Source of the DNA: an uncultured Eubacteriales bacterium | GTDB taxonomy: Bacteria > Bacillota > Clostridia > Oscillospirales > Oscillospiraceae | Direction: 5' to 3' | Assembly (NCBI GenBank): GCA_900319275.1 | Contig: ONNS01000011.1 | Span: 1,448 to 54,473, forward strand | DNA: 53,026 nt | Shown: piece by piece, positions 34,871 through 43,866 of the stretch | How the letters are laid out: each line of letters opens with the position of its first letter | Numbering within the stretch: position 1 is the first letter of the stretch | Program-made: the position numbers and the translations under genes | The notes under the pieces: model-generated | The model's database searches: none | The model's input: the letters and a program-made list of their open reading frames with translations, nothing else | Told to the model about the DNA's origin: nothing

Positions 34871-35014
34871 GTAAATCCCCATGCGCGACAATGCACACTA
34901 ATATAAAAAATACTAACACATGGGGATTTACTTGCGCATGAAATCCGGTTGCTGCGTAAGCGGCGAGGATTTCGCGCACTCAAATAATACTATAAAAGCG
35001 TCAGCTTTTATAGT
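34869..35014 (+). repeat. Hairpin cluster between rpoZ and priA
   Basis: Three stems lie in series. A 15-bp perfect inverted repeat AAGTAAATCCCCATG (34869-34883) pairs with 34919-34933 over a 35-nt A+T-rich loop. A long hairpin at 34933-34978 has outer TGCGC/GCGCA, then GAAATCC/GGATTTC, and an inner 7-bp stem closed by a GTAA (GNRA-type) loop. A third perfect 11-bp hairpin is ACTATAAAAGC (34989-34999) with GCTTTTATAGT (35004-35014). It lies just upstream of the priA ribosome-binding site. It could be an RNA element or a mobile hairpin repeat. Confidence 0.75.
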
Positions 35015-35033
35015 AAACAAAGGTGGTGCCGGA

Positions 35034-37286
35034 TTGACCTTCTCTGTAGCCAAAATTGCGGTTGCTGCCGCCACCTATTCCTTTGATCGTCCTTTTGACT
35101 ATCTGATTCCCGAAGAGCTCGACGGGACGGTGCTGCCCGGATGTCGGGTCACTGTCCCGTTTGGACGGGGCAACCGCCCCTCTGAGGGAATCATTCTCGC
35201 TGTCAGCGAAAGCAGCCAGCGTGAGAAATTGAAACCGATCGCCTGTGTGTTGGACAGGGAACCTGTGCTCTCCGAGCGTCAGTTGAAGTTGGCGCTGTTC
35301 ATGCGTGAGCGCTTTTTCTGCACGGTTTATGATGCTGTAAAGGCCATGCTTCCGGCCGGTCTCTGGTTTGACAGCGACGGAAAACGCCGTGTCAAGGACA
35401 AAACCGTGGAGATCGCCCGTCTGTGTGTTTCTTCCGAGGAAGCCATGCGGATCGCGCAGGCCAAGCGTCTGCGCTCACCCCGGCAGGCTGAACTGCTGGA
35501 GCTGCTGTGCAGTTTTGAAGCGCTGCCTGTCCGTGATCTGCTGACGCATACCGGCGCAACACGCGCTGTATTCAATGCGCTGAAAAAAGCGGAGCTGGTT
35601 GAGACGGTTGAGCGTGAAGTTTTCCGCCGCCCCGAGCTTCCCAGAGAAGAGCAGCGCGCGCTTCCGGTGCTCAACGACGAACAGGAAAAGGCTTTTCACT
35701 CGCTCTCCGTGCTCGCTGCTTCGGGGCAGGCCACTGCCGCGCTGCTGCTCGGTGTAACCGGGAGCGGAAAGACGAGCGTTTACATCCATCTGATCGAGCG
35801 TCAGCTTGCCATAGGTAAGGATGCTATTCTCCTGGTTCCTGAGATTGCCCTGACACCGCAGATGCTGCACACCTTTGCCTCCTATTTTGGTGACAAAATC
35901 GCTGTGCTGCATTCAAATCTCTCGCCCGGAGAGCGCTACGACGAGTGGAAGCGCATACGCGGCGGACAGGCCAGACTTGTCATCGGTACACGCAGTGCGA
36001 TATTTGCTCCGGTCCGTGAACTTGGACTCATCATCATCGACGAAGAGCAGGAAGAAAGTTATAAATCCGAAAACAATCCGCGTTATCACGCCAGAGATGT
36101 GGCAAAATATCTCTGTGCCAAATCGAATTGTCTGCTGCTGCTCGGTTCTGCCACTCCGGATATCGCTACCCGGTACTATGCGGAGATCGGGCGTTATCAT
36201 TTTTTCCGCTTGAATCAGCGCTATAACGAGCAAGCATTGCCTTCCGTTCGCATCGTGGATATGAAGAGGGAACTGCGGCGCGGCAATTCCGGAGATATCA
36301 GTTCACTGCTGTGTGAGGAGCTGCGGGAAAACATTGATCGCGGTGAGCAGAGTATTCTGTTCCTCAACCGCCGCGGCGCGCACAAGCTGATCAGCTGCGG
36401 CGACTGCGGTTTTACCTACAAGTGTCCCCGCTGCAGTGTGTCGCTGACCTATCACAGCAGCAACAAGCGCCTTATGTGCCACTATTGCGGTCATATCCAG
36501 CGGGTCGATTCCACGTGTCCGGAGTGCGGCGGCACGCTGAATTATCTCGGTACAGGCACACAGAATGTCGAAGCCCAGTTAAACGAGCTCTTTCCCGGCG
36601 TTCCCGTGCTTCGAATGGATACCGATACCGTCGCTCCGGCCGGTTCACACGAAGCGTTATTTGCCCGCTTTCGGGATGAAAACATTCCGATCATGGTCGG
36701 CACGCAGATGGTCACAAAGGGCCTGAATTTTGAGAATGTTACACTGGTGGGCGTTCTCTCAGCCGATCAGAGTCTTTATTCCGGCGACTACCGCGCCGGA
36801 GAGCGAACTTTCTCACTGATTACGCAGGTTGTTGGACGCAGCGGACGAGGCTCCAAGCCTGGACGTGCCGTGATTCAAACGTTTACACCTGAAAACCAGA
36901 CGATCCTTCAGGCAGCCGATCAGGACTACGACTCTTTTTACAGCAGCGAGATTGCGCTGCGCCGTCTGCAAAACGCGCCGCCGATCCACGACATGCTGAG
37001 TATTACCTGTTCCGGCATGGACGAAGATCAGGTGCTTGCTGGCATCCACTCCATTAAAAACTGGCTGGAGGATGCTCTCGGCAGTCAACGCGGCGTTTCT
37101 GTGCTTGGCCCTGCACCATTGCCCGTTGTCAAAGTCAACAACCATTTCCGCTATCGTGTCAATGTTGTATGTGACAGCAGCGCCGAAATCCGCCGTCTGA
37201 TTTCTCAAATCGTCATTGATTGCGGTGGAGACAAGCGCTTTAAAGGGGTCTCGGTGTTTGCCGACAATGACCCGATGGATTCCTAA
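35034..37286 (+). CDS. priA: Primosomal protein N' (PriA helicase)
   Basis: 750 residues from a TTG at 35034 with AAAGGTGGT 6 nt upstream. An ATG at 34920 would add 38 residues translated straight through the upstream hairpins and is unlikely. PriA restarts stalled replication forks. N-terminal DNA-binding region (VAAATYSFDRPFDYLIPEEL), helicase Walker A GVTGSGKTSVY near residue 240, motif II DEEQ (usually DEEH), LGSATPD motif III, and paired Cys motifs CGDCGFTYKCPRC...CHYCG...CPECGG for zinc. The Gln in motif II is unusual. It lies 22 nt before def. Confidence 0.95.
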   Translation: MTFSVAKIAVAAATYSFDRPFDYLIPEELDGTVLPGCRVTVPFGRGNRPSEGIILAVSESSQREKLKPIACVLDREPVLSERQLKLALFMRERFFCTVYDAVKAMLPAGLWFDSDGKRRVKDKTVEIARLCVSSEEAMRIAQAKRLRSPRQAELLELLCSFEALPVRDLLTHTGATRAVFNALKKAELVETVEREVFRRPELPREEQRALPVLNDEQEKAFHSLSVLAASGQATAALLLGVTGSGKTSVYIHLIERQLAIGKDAILLVPEIALTPQMLHTFASYFGDKIAVLHSNLSPGERYDEWKRIRGGQARLVIGTRSAIFAPVRELGLIIIDEEQEESYKSENNPRYHARDVAKYLCAKSNCLLLLGSATPDIATRYYAEIGRYHFFRLNQRYNEQALPSVRIVDMKRELRRGNSGDISSLLCEELRENIDRGEQSILFLNRRGAHKLISCGDCGFTYKCPRCSVSLTYHSSNKRLMCHYCGHIQRVDSTCPECGGTLNYLGTGTQNVEAQLNELFPGVPVLRMDTDTVAPAGSHEALFARFRDENIPIMVGTQMVTKGLNFENVTLVGVLSADQSLYSGDYRAGERTFSLITQVVGRSGRGSKPGRAVIQTFTPENQTILQAADQDYDSFYSSEIALRRLQNAPPIHDMLSITCSGMDEDQVLAGIHSIKNWLEDALGSQRGVSVLGPAPLPVVKVNNHFRYRVNVVCDSSAEIRRLISQIVIDCGGDKRFKGVSVFADNDPMDS

Positions 37287-37308
37287 ATACAGAAACAGGA
37301 GAATACTG

Positions 37309-37815
37309 ATGGCTCTTAGAAATATTTTGACGAAAGAAGACGCTACGCTCTATAAGAAATGCCGCCCGGTCACCGATTTCAACGAACGGCTGCACCAGCT
37401 GCTCGACGACATGGGTGAAACGCTGATGGAGGCTGACGGCGTCGGGCTGGCTGCCCCGCAGGTCGGTGTGCTGCGCCGCGCCGTTGTCGTGCTTGAAACC
37501 AATGTCCCCGAAGGCGAAGATCCCTATATCATTGAGCTCATCAACCCCGAGATCATTTCGACTTCCGGGGAGCAGACCGGGGCCGAAGGCTGCCTGAGTG
37601 TTCCCGGAGAATACGGTCTGGTAAAGCGCCCGATGGACGTGACTGTGCGCGCACAGAATCGCTTTGGCGAGACCTTTTCCGTCAGCGGCACCGGCTTGAC
37701 AGCCCGCTGCTTCTGCCATGAGCTTGACCATCTGGACGGTGTGATCTTTACCACAAAGGCCGAGCGTATGCTGACCGAAGAGGAGCTGCAGGGCAGAGAG
37801 AAAGAAGAGGACTGA
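37309..37815 (+). CDS. def: Peptide deformylase
   Basis: 168 residues from the ATG at 37309 (RBS AGGAGAA); a longer frame to 37216 is priA sequence. It removes the formyl group from nascent proteins and is a metalloenzyme. All three motifs are seen: GVGLAAPQVG near residue 45, EGCLSVPG near 94 and the metal-binding CHELDHLDG near 138. The downstream partner fmt is separated by a 291-nt hairpin array, whereas the two genes are usually close. Confidence 0.97.
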   Translation: MALRNILTKEDATLYKKCRPVTDFNERLHQLLDDMGETLMEADGVGLAAPQVGVLRRAVVVLETNVPEGEDPYIIELINPEIISTSGEQTGAEGCLSVPGEYGLVKRPMDVTVRAQNRFGETFSVSGTGLTARCFCHELDHLDGVIFTTKAERMLTEEELQGREKEED

Positions 37816-37827
37816 TACTTGTCTCCC

Positions 37828-38092
37828 ATAAAACGCCATATAAGCGTTTTATAGCGCCATAGGCTCAATGCCTTTTCAATAAAACAGCTGTTTTACTGAA
37901 AAATAGTATATTTTCGTCTCCAATCGCTGAAAGCGATTTAGGAAAAACATAGTTTTTCCTGATCCTTTGCATGTTTTCATGCAAAGGATCAGAGACTACA
38001 ATGCAATTTATTCCCAATACACGCCTAACGGCGTGTGTTCAGAGAAGTTATAACTTCTCTGTGGCGGCGTTTCGCCGCCTGGGGAATAAATT
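37828..38092 (+). repeat. Array of perfect hairpins between def and fmt
   Basis: The 291-nt gap is almost wholly made of short hairpins: ATAAAACGC/GCGTTTTAT (37828-37852), TAAAACAG/CTGTTTTA (37880-37895), AAAATA/TATTTT (37900-37914), AATCGCT/AGCGATT (37922-37938), AGGAAAAAC/GTTTTTCCT (37940-37960), GATCCTTTGCATG and complement (37961-37990), ACACGCC/GGCGTGT (38019-38036), CAGAGAAGTTA/TAACTTCTCTG (38040-38061), GGCGGCG/CGCCGCC (38063-38079). Two outer stems enclose groups of three: GTCTC (37916-37920) with GAGAC (37992-37996), and AATTTATTCCC (38005-38015) with GGGAATAAATT (38082-38092). No T-run terminator and no plausible ORF is present. Confidence 0.85.
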
Positions 38093-38106
38093 ATAAGGAG
38101 CGTTTC

Positions 38107-39014
38107 ATGCGTATTGTATTTATGGGCACACCGGATTTTGCCGAGGCGTCCCTTCGCAAGTTACTCGACGAGCATTTTGATGTCGTCGGCGTATTCACCC
38201 AGCCGGATAAGCCCCGCGGCCGCGGTATGGAGATGAGCTTTTCCCCTGTGAAAACACTGGCTCTGGAGCACGGACTGCCTGTCTTCCAGCCGACCAAGAT
38301 GCGTGACGGTACGGCGCTTCGTCAGATCGAAGCGTGTAAACCGGATATTCTGGTCGTTGTGGCCTATGGTCGGATCCTTCCGGACGATATTCTGGCGGTT
38401 CCCCCATACGGTGCGATCAACGTTCACGCTTCGCTTCTGCCCAAGTATCGCGGGGCCGCCCCGATCCAGTGGGCTGTTTTGAACGGAGATAAGATCACCG
38501 GCGTGTCAACGATGTATCTGGCCTCTGAAATGGATACCGGTGACATCATCTTCACTGAGGAAACCGAGATCGGCGAGTTTGAGACCTCGGGCGAGCTCTT
38601 TGACCGACTGATGGTTATGGGTGCCGATCTGCTTGTTAAGACGCTGCGCGCAATTGAAGACGGCCGCAGGACCACAGGCGGGCGAGCTATGTGTCGATGC
38701 TGGATAAGTCCATGTGTCCGATCAATTTTGACAAAAGCCCTCGCGAGGTAGTCAAATGGATCTGCGGTTTACAGCCCTGGCCTGTTGCCACGATGGAGCT
38801 TGAGGGCAAAACCGTTCGTGTTTTCGGTGCATCTTACAGCCAGAACCGTACGGACAAAGCACCGGGCACGATCGTATCGACAGGAGAAAAAGGCATCGAG
38901 GTTGCCTGCGCCGGAGGAGAGACATTGTATATCACCGAGCTGCAGGCCCCCGGGAAAAAGCGTATGACCGCCGCCGACTATCTGCGCGGGCACAATATCC
39001 GTGTGGGAGACTAA
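38107..39014 (+). pseudogene. fmt: Methionyl-tRNA formyltransferase, frameshifted
   Basis: The gene starts at the ATG 38107 (RBS AAGGAG) and reads MRIVFMGTPDFAEASLRKLL, NVHASLLPKYRGAAPIQWA and MDTGDIIF normally up to about 38676, then runs out of frame and stops at 38751. The C-terminal domain continues in another frame: SYVSMLDKSMCPINFD, CGLQPWPVA, and an end at 39014. The total, 908 nt, is one base short of a whole number of codons, so a base is missing (or about two extra) between about 38660 and 38685; the linker also seems some residues short of the family. Fmt formylates initiator Met-tRNA. A sequence error, a real mutation or ribosomal frameshifting are all possible. Confidence 0.88.
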
Positions 39015-39017
39015 GCG

Positions 39018-40331
39018 ATGATGACAGCCAGAGAGGCGGCGCTGCTGGCGCTGGAGCGCTGCCGGCGAGACGGTGCCTGGTCCGGGGCCGCGATCGACAG
39101 TATCCTGAAAAAACAGACACTTTCGGCGCGCGATGCGGCCCTGGCTTCCCAGTTATGTCTCGGCGTTCTGCAAAACAGCAGACTGCTCGATTTTTATCTC
39201 GATTATTTCTGCAGCAAAAAGCTGGAGCCTAAGCTGCGCGATATTCTGCGGCTTGGCGCCTATCAGCTTTTGTTGCTCGATAAGGTTCCCGACCACGCCG
39301 CTGTCAGCGAGTGTGTGGAGCTCAGCAAGCAGCAAAACCTGTCGAGAGCCTCCGGCCTGGTCAATGCCGTGCTGCGTAAGCTCTCCGCCAACAGAAACGA
39401 TCTTCCGACTATCCCCGGGGAAGGGAGCGCCGCTTATCTCTCGGTTCGTACAAGTCACCCGCAGTGGCTGTGTGAGCGATTGATTGAGCAGCGCGGCTAT
39501 GCTTTTGCCGAAGCCTTCCTTTCCGCAAACAACGAACCGCCGTCTCTTGATGTGCAGGTAAACCGTCTGAAGATTTCCACGGCCGACTATGAGGCGCTGC
39601 TTGCGCAGCAGGGGATCACATATCATGCCGATCCGCAGTGTGACGGCTGCCTGTCCCTCCATGGCGGTCGTGTGACAGCGCTGCCGGGCTATGAAGACGG
39701 CCTTTTCTACGTGCAGGACCGGGCTGCGCGCTGCGCGGTCGAGATTGCCGGGGCTGTCCCCGGGAATACAATTATGGATCTCTGTGCAGCTCCTGGAGGA
39801 AAATCCTTCAGTACGGCCATGGCCATACAAAATCATGGTCATATCACGGCCTGTGATATTCATGAAAAAAAGCTCGCACGTATTCAAGAAGGTGCGAAGC
39901 GGCTTGACATCACGTGTATCGACTGTCAGGCAAATGACGCACGCATTTATCGCGAGACCTGGGATTCGGCCTTTGACCTGGTGATTGCCGATGTGCCGTG
40001 TTCGGGTCTGGGCGTGATCCGCAAAAAGCCCGAAATCCGCGATAAAGAGGCCCAAGAAATAGCCGCCTTGCCGCAGATCCAGCGTGCGATTTTAAATACT
40101 GCCTCCCGCTATGTCAAGCCCGGCGGGACGCTGCTCTACTCAACCTGTACCGTATTAAAAGAAGAGAACGAAGCTGTGGTCGAGAGCTTTCTGGCGGACC
40201 ATAGCGCGTTTGCGTTGACGTCTTTTTCTGCCGGTGAAATGAGCTCAGACAGCGGGATGTATACTTTCTGGCCGCATATTGACGGTACAGATGGATTTTT
40301 TGCAGCAAAGCTGAAACGGAAAGACACATGA
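39018..40331 (+). CDS. rsmB: 16S rRNA (cytosine-967-C5)-methyltransferase RsmB
   Basis: 437 residues. The N-terminal NusB-like domain (AREAALLALERCRRDGAWSG onward, in part) spans about residues 1-135; the SAM-dependent methyltransferase domain carries DLCAAPGGKSFSTAMA, the catalytic PCSGLGVIRKKPEI and YSTCTVLKEENE, giving the two active-site Cys residues of RNA m5C enzymes. It is encoded 3 nt after fmt and overlaps rlmN by 4 nt, the standard Firmicutes order. Confidence 0.96.
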   Translation: MMTAREAALLALERCRRDGAWSGAAIDSILKKQTLSARDAALASQLCLGVLQNSRLLDFYLDYFCSKKLEPKLRDILRLGAYQLLLLDKVPDHAAVSECVELSKQQNLSRASGLVNAVLRKLSANRNDLPTIPGEGSAAYLSVRTSHPQWLCERLIEQRGYAFAEAFLSANNEPPSLDVQVNRLKISTADYEALLAQQGITYHADPQCDGCLSLHGGRVTALPGYEDGLFYVQDRAARCAVEIAGAVPGNTIMDLCAAPGGKSFSTAMAIQNHGHITACDIHEKKLARIQEGAKRLDITCIDCQANDARIYRETWDSAFDLVIADVPCSGLGVIRKKPEIRDKEAQEIAALPQIQRAILNTASRYVKPGGTLLYSTCTVLKEENEAVVESFLADHSAFALTSFSAGEMSSDSGMYTFWPHIDGTDGFFAAKLKRKDT

Positions 40332-41389
40332 AACAAGATATCGTATCTTTGCTTCCCGAGGAGCTTGCGGATGCGCTGGCCGAATTGGGGGAACCTAAAT
40401 ATCGCGCCGCGCAGGTATTCCGATGGCTCTCCCGCGGCGTTCGCGACTTCGACGAGATGAGCGATCTCTCCAAATCTCTGCGTGATCGGATGAAGGAATC
40501 GTTTTTTATTTATCGCCCGAGGGTATTGAGCAAGCAGGTTTCAAAAATCGACGGGACGATCAAATACCTGTGGGAGCTCCGCGACGGCAATGCAGTCGAG
40601 ACCGTTGTAATGACCTATAAATACGGCAATACCGTCTGCATCTCCAGCCAGGTCGGCTGCCGTCAAGGCTGCGCCTTCTGTGCCTCGACGATCGGCGGAC
40701 TGGTACGCTGTCTGGAACCGTCGGAGATTCTTGACGAAGTGATGTTTTCCCAGCTTGACTCAGGAAAACCCATTTCGCATATTGTGCTGATGGGTATTGG
40801 CGAGCCGCTTGACAACTTTGAAAACGTTATGCGTTTTCTCGAGCTTGTCAATCATCCCAAGGGCATGAACATCGGTATGCGGCATATTTCGCTGTCTACC
40901 TGCGGCATCATTGAGCGCTTTGATGAGTTGGCCGAACGGGATTTACAGCTGACGCTGTCTGTCTCGCTGCACGCACCGGATGATGAAACCCGTTCAAAAC
41001 TCATGCCGGCCAACCGCGGCCGCGGTGTCGACGCGCTGATCGACGCCTGCCGGCGCTATACCGAGCAGACCGGAAGGCGCATCTCGTTTGAATACGCGAT
41101 GATCGACGGTGTCAATGATACCGCGAATCACGCCCAGCTCCTGGCCAAGCGTGCCAGAGCGGTCGGTGCGCACGTGAATCTGATCCCGCTAAACCATGTG
41201 GAAGAGCGGCAATTTCGCCCCTCGACACCGGGACACATGAAGGCCTTTATCAAAATCCTGGAGGAGGCCGGCGTCAATGTGACCGTGCGCCGCAGACTCG
41301 GCAGCGACGTCGACGCCTCCTGCGGCCAACTGCGCAGAAAAATGCAAAAGCACAGCGAAAACGGCGTTCCAGCGGGGAGCGCTGACTGA
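40328..41389 (+). CDS. rlmN: 23S rRNA (adenine-2503-C2)-methyltransferase RlmN
   Basis: 353 residues. A radical-SAM enzyme that methylates A2503 of 23S rRNA and A37 of some tRNAs. The cluster-binding Cys residues are C111, C115 and C118 (CRQGCAFC); GIGEPLDNFENVMR and the C-terminal region near SSCGQLR-like SDVDASCGQL hold the second conserved Cys. A Cfr-type resistance enzyme is less likely given the chromosomal housekeeping context. Its ATG overlaps the rsmB stop. Confidence 0.95.
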   Translation: MKQDIVSLLPEELADALAELGEPKYRAAQVFRWLSRGVRDFDEMSDLSKSLRDRMKESFFIYRPRVLSKQVSKIDGTIKYLWELRDGNAVETVVMTYKYGNTVCISSQVGCRQGCAFCASTIGGLVRCLEPSEILDEVMFSQLDSGKPISHIVLMGIGEPLDNFENVMRFLELVNHPKGMNIGMRHISLSTCGIIERFDELAERDLQLTLSVSLHAPDDETRSKLMPANRGRGVDALIDACRRYTEQTGRRISFEYAMIDGVNDTANHAQLLAKRARAVGAHVNLIPLNHVEERQFRPSTPGHMKAFIKILEEAGVNVTVRRRLGSDVDASCGQLRRKMQKHSENGVPAGSAD

Positions 41390-41408
41390 TCCTTACGGAG
41401 GACCCGAT

Positions 41409-42155
41409 ATGAAAAGCTTCGGTCTGACAGACAAAGGAAGAGTTCGCCAGGACAATCAGGACTGTTTCATTATTGAAAAATGTGACAGCCGGGATTGCCT
41501 GGTTCTTGCGCTTTGCGACGGCATGGGCGGCGCCAAAGCCGGAGGCCTTGCCAGCCAGTTGGCCAACAAGGCGTTTGTGGCACACATATACGGACGTCTT
41601 ACCACCCGTGTCAAACGCCATGTGGACTATCCGAGCGTGCTGCGTGACGCCTGCCGGGAAGCCAACGGGGTAGCCTATGAGTACTCTCAGTTTGACGAAG
41701 CCTACAGCGGTATGGGCACAACAATTGTCGGCGGTGTAGTGAAAACCAACGGAAGTGGGTATATTATCAACGTGGGGGACAGCCGGGCCTATCTCATTTC
41801 CCGCCGCTACCACGCCATCTCACAGATCACAACAGATCATTCCCTGGTGGAGGAGCTGGTAGAATACGGCGCCATCACGAAGGAAGAGGCCCGCGTACAC
41901 CCCAAGAAAAATATCATCACCCGCGCGATCGGAACCGAGCCCGAGGTGGAACCCGATTATTTCGAATTCACCCTGCAGACCTCCGATGTGCTGCTGATGT
42001 GCTCTGACGGTCTGTCCAACACGATCACGGACGAGGAATTGCTGGATTATACCACACAGTATGCTGATCCCGAGCAGCTATGCCGTGCTTTGATGAGCAA
42101 GGCATTGTCCCTCGGTGCCAAGGACAATGTCACGGTTGTTGCCGTCTACAGGTGA
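41409..42155 (+). CDS. prpC: PP2C-type Ser/Thr phosphatase PrpC/Stp
   Basis: 248 residues. It is a metal-dependent phosphatase that reverses PknB phosphorylation. Motifs: DKGRVRQDNQDCF near residue 8, LCDGMGGAKAGG near 37, GTTIVGGVV, VGDSRAYLI near 122, and the late LMCSDGLSNTI and KDNVTVVAV, which supply metal-binding Asp residues. It sits directly before the kinase gene with 19 nt between stop and start. Cytoplasmic; no signal or membrane segment. Confidence 0.96.
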   Translation: MKSFGLTDKGRVRQDNQDCFIIEKCDSRDCLVLALCDGMGGAKAGGLASQLANKAFVAHIYGRLTTRVKRHVDYPSVLRDACREANGVAYEYSQFDEAYSGMGTTIVGGVVKTNGSGYIINVGDSRAYLISRRYHAISQITTDHSLVEELVEYGAITKEEARVHPKKNIITRAIGTEPEVEPDYFEFTLQTSDVLLMCSDGLSNTITDEELLDYTTQYADPEQLCRALMSKALSLGAKDNVTVVAVYR

Positions 42156-42174
42156 CGGAGACGAAGGAGACCTT

Positions 42175-43863
42175 ATGAACGAGAACGATTCTTATATCGG
42201 CAAAACACTCGATGGCCGCTATGAGATCATGAATATCATCGGCGAAGGCGGAATGGCCATTGTATACCGTGCCCTTGACCATCGACTCAACCGCTATGTC
42301 GCCGTAAAGATTATGCGCTCTGAAATGGCGACTGACGAGGATTTTCGCCGCCGCTTCAACGCGGAATCTCAGGCTGTCGCCATGCTGTCTCATCCGAATA
42401 TCGTCGCTGTCTACGACGTAAGCCGCAGCGAGGCTATGGAATACATAGTCATGGAGCTGATCGACGGTATTACTCTCAAGCAGTATATGGATAAGCGCGG
42501 CATGCTGGCCTGGCGTGAGGCGGTGCACTTCTCAAAGCAGATCGCAAAGGCGCTCTCGCAGGCTCATGAGCGCGGTATCATCCACCGCGATATCAAGCCG
42601 CAGAACATTATGCTGCTGCGCGACGGCACCATCAAGGTGGCTGACTTTGGCATTGCCGCCCTGGAAAACGAGGTAGAAGAAAAGCCGGACGGGCAGGCCA
42701 TCGGCTCAATCCACTACATTGCGCCGGAACAGGCCCGCGGAGAATCGCCCGACGCCCGCAGCGATATTTACTCTCTGGGCGTACTGATGTATGAAATGCT
42801 GACCGGCAATGTGCCGTATTCCGGCGATACGCTGGGCGAGGTCGCAATCAAGCATATGCAGTCTGCTCCTGTATCTCCTCGCGAGGTAAATCCTGAGATC
42901 TCCGAAGAGCTTGAGCGTATTACGCTCAAAGCCATGGCCTCTCGGATCGACATGCGCTATCAAAGCGCCGCTGAACTTTTGCGTGATCTGGACAAGCTTA
43001 CTGCGGTCAAGCCCCAGCCTGAGGCAGAGAAGGAGCCGACCGACGAAGGCGGACACGGTGTAAAACCTGTACGTTCAAGCACAGAGCTGTCCAAGGCAAA
43101 CTACCAGCGCCGCCGCAGAAGAGCAAGCAAGGTCAGCTTTGCCGCCGGTTTTTTCCTGCTGCTGGTGCTTTGTCTCGGCCTGTTCAAATATCTATGGGAT
43201 TTCTGGCTGTATGATGTTTTTTCTCCAGCGGTACGTATTCCGCTGCAGAATTTTATCGGTATGAACTACAGCCAGATCGAGTCGAATAGCGAGCTGCTGT
43301 CCCGCTATAATTTTGATGTGATTTTCGTTATCAATACGGACAGTCCCGCCGGACAGGTCCTTGAACAGGAGCCCAGTGCCGGCCGCAGCATGATGGTCAC
43401 GCCCGAGGGGATCGACGTCACGCTGAAGGTCAGCACCGGTGGGAATGTCGCTACGGTTCCCGACCTGCGCAACCGGAGCTACGTGGATGCCATGAACACG
43501 CTGAGCAATCTCGGGTTTGCGGTGGAGATCGAAAACTCTGTCTCCGATACGATCACTCGTGATTATGTGATTTCGACGAGCCCCGTTTCCGGTGAACAGC
43601 TCAGCCTTGGTTCAACCGTTTACCTTCTCGTCAGCAGCGGACCGGAAATACAGTACGTCGAGATGCCGAATCTCGTCGGACTTTCGGAAGAGGCTGCCCG
43701 CAGTAAGCTGGAAAGCTCCCGACTGAGCTATGGCGGTGCTACAAGAGTTATCAGCGATTATGACGCCGGCACGGTTATCGGACAAAGTTACGATGCTTTT
43801 TCAAGTGTAGAAGAGCACAGCAAGATTACTCTGACCGTCTCGACCGGGCAAGAACAGGGATAA
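42175..43863 (+). CDS. pknB: Ser/Thr protein kinase with PASTA domains
   Basis: 562 residues from the ATG at 42175 (AAGGAGA upstream). Kinase domain: glycine loop GEGGMAIVY near residue 21, lysine in VAVKIM, catalytic IHRDIKPQN near 135, DFGIAA, and GSIHYIAPEQARG. A basic stretch leads into one membrane helix (residues about 322-345), then about three PASTA repeats outside the cell (from residue 360, with the usual VPDLRNRSYVDAMNTL and MPNLVGLSEEAARSKL starts). It responds to muropeptides and lipid II in relatives and regulates wall synthesis and spore germination. rsgA follows 3 nt later. Confidence 0.96.
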   Translation: MNENDSYIGKTLDGRYEIMNIIGEGGMAIVYRALDHRLNRYVAVKIMRSEMATDEDFRRRFNAESQAVAMLSHPNIVAVYDVSRSEAMEYIVMELIDGITLKQYMDKRGMLAWREAVHFSKQIAKALSQAHERGIIHRDIKPQNIMLLRDGTIKVADFGIAALENEVEEKPDGQAIGSIHYIAPEQARGESPDARSDIYSLGVLMYEMLTGNVPYSGDTLGEVAIKHMQSAPVSPREVNPEISEELERITLKAMASRIDMRYQSAAELLRDLDKLTAVKPQPEAEKEPTDEGGHGVKPVRSSTELSKANYQRRRRRASKVSFAAGFFLLLVLCLGLFKYLWDFWLYDVFSPAVRIPLQNFIGMNYSQIESNSELLSRYNFDVIFVINTDSPAGQVLEQEPSAGRSMMVTPEGIDVTLKVSTGGNVATVPDLRNRSYVDAMNTLSNLGFAVEIENSVSDTITRDYVISTSPVSGEQLSLGSTVYLLVSSGPEIQYVEMPNLVGLSEEAARSKLESSRLSYGGATRVISDYDAGTVIGQSYDAFSSVEEHSKITLTVSTGQEQG

Positions 43864-43866
43864 ACT

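Noticed and set aside
34920..35033. 38-residue N-terminal extension of PriA from the ATG at 34920
   Set aside because: It would be translated through the inverted repeats, has no ribosome-binding site and is unlike PriA N-termini; TTG at 35034 fits better.
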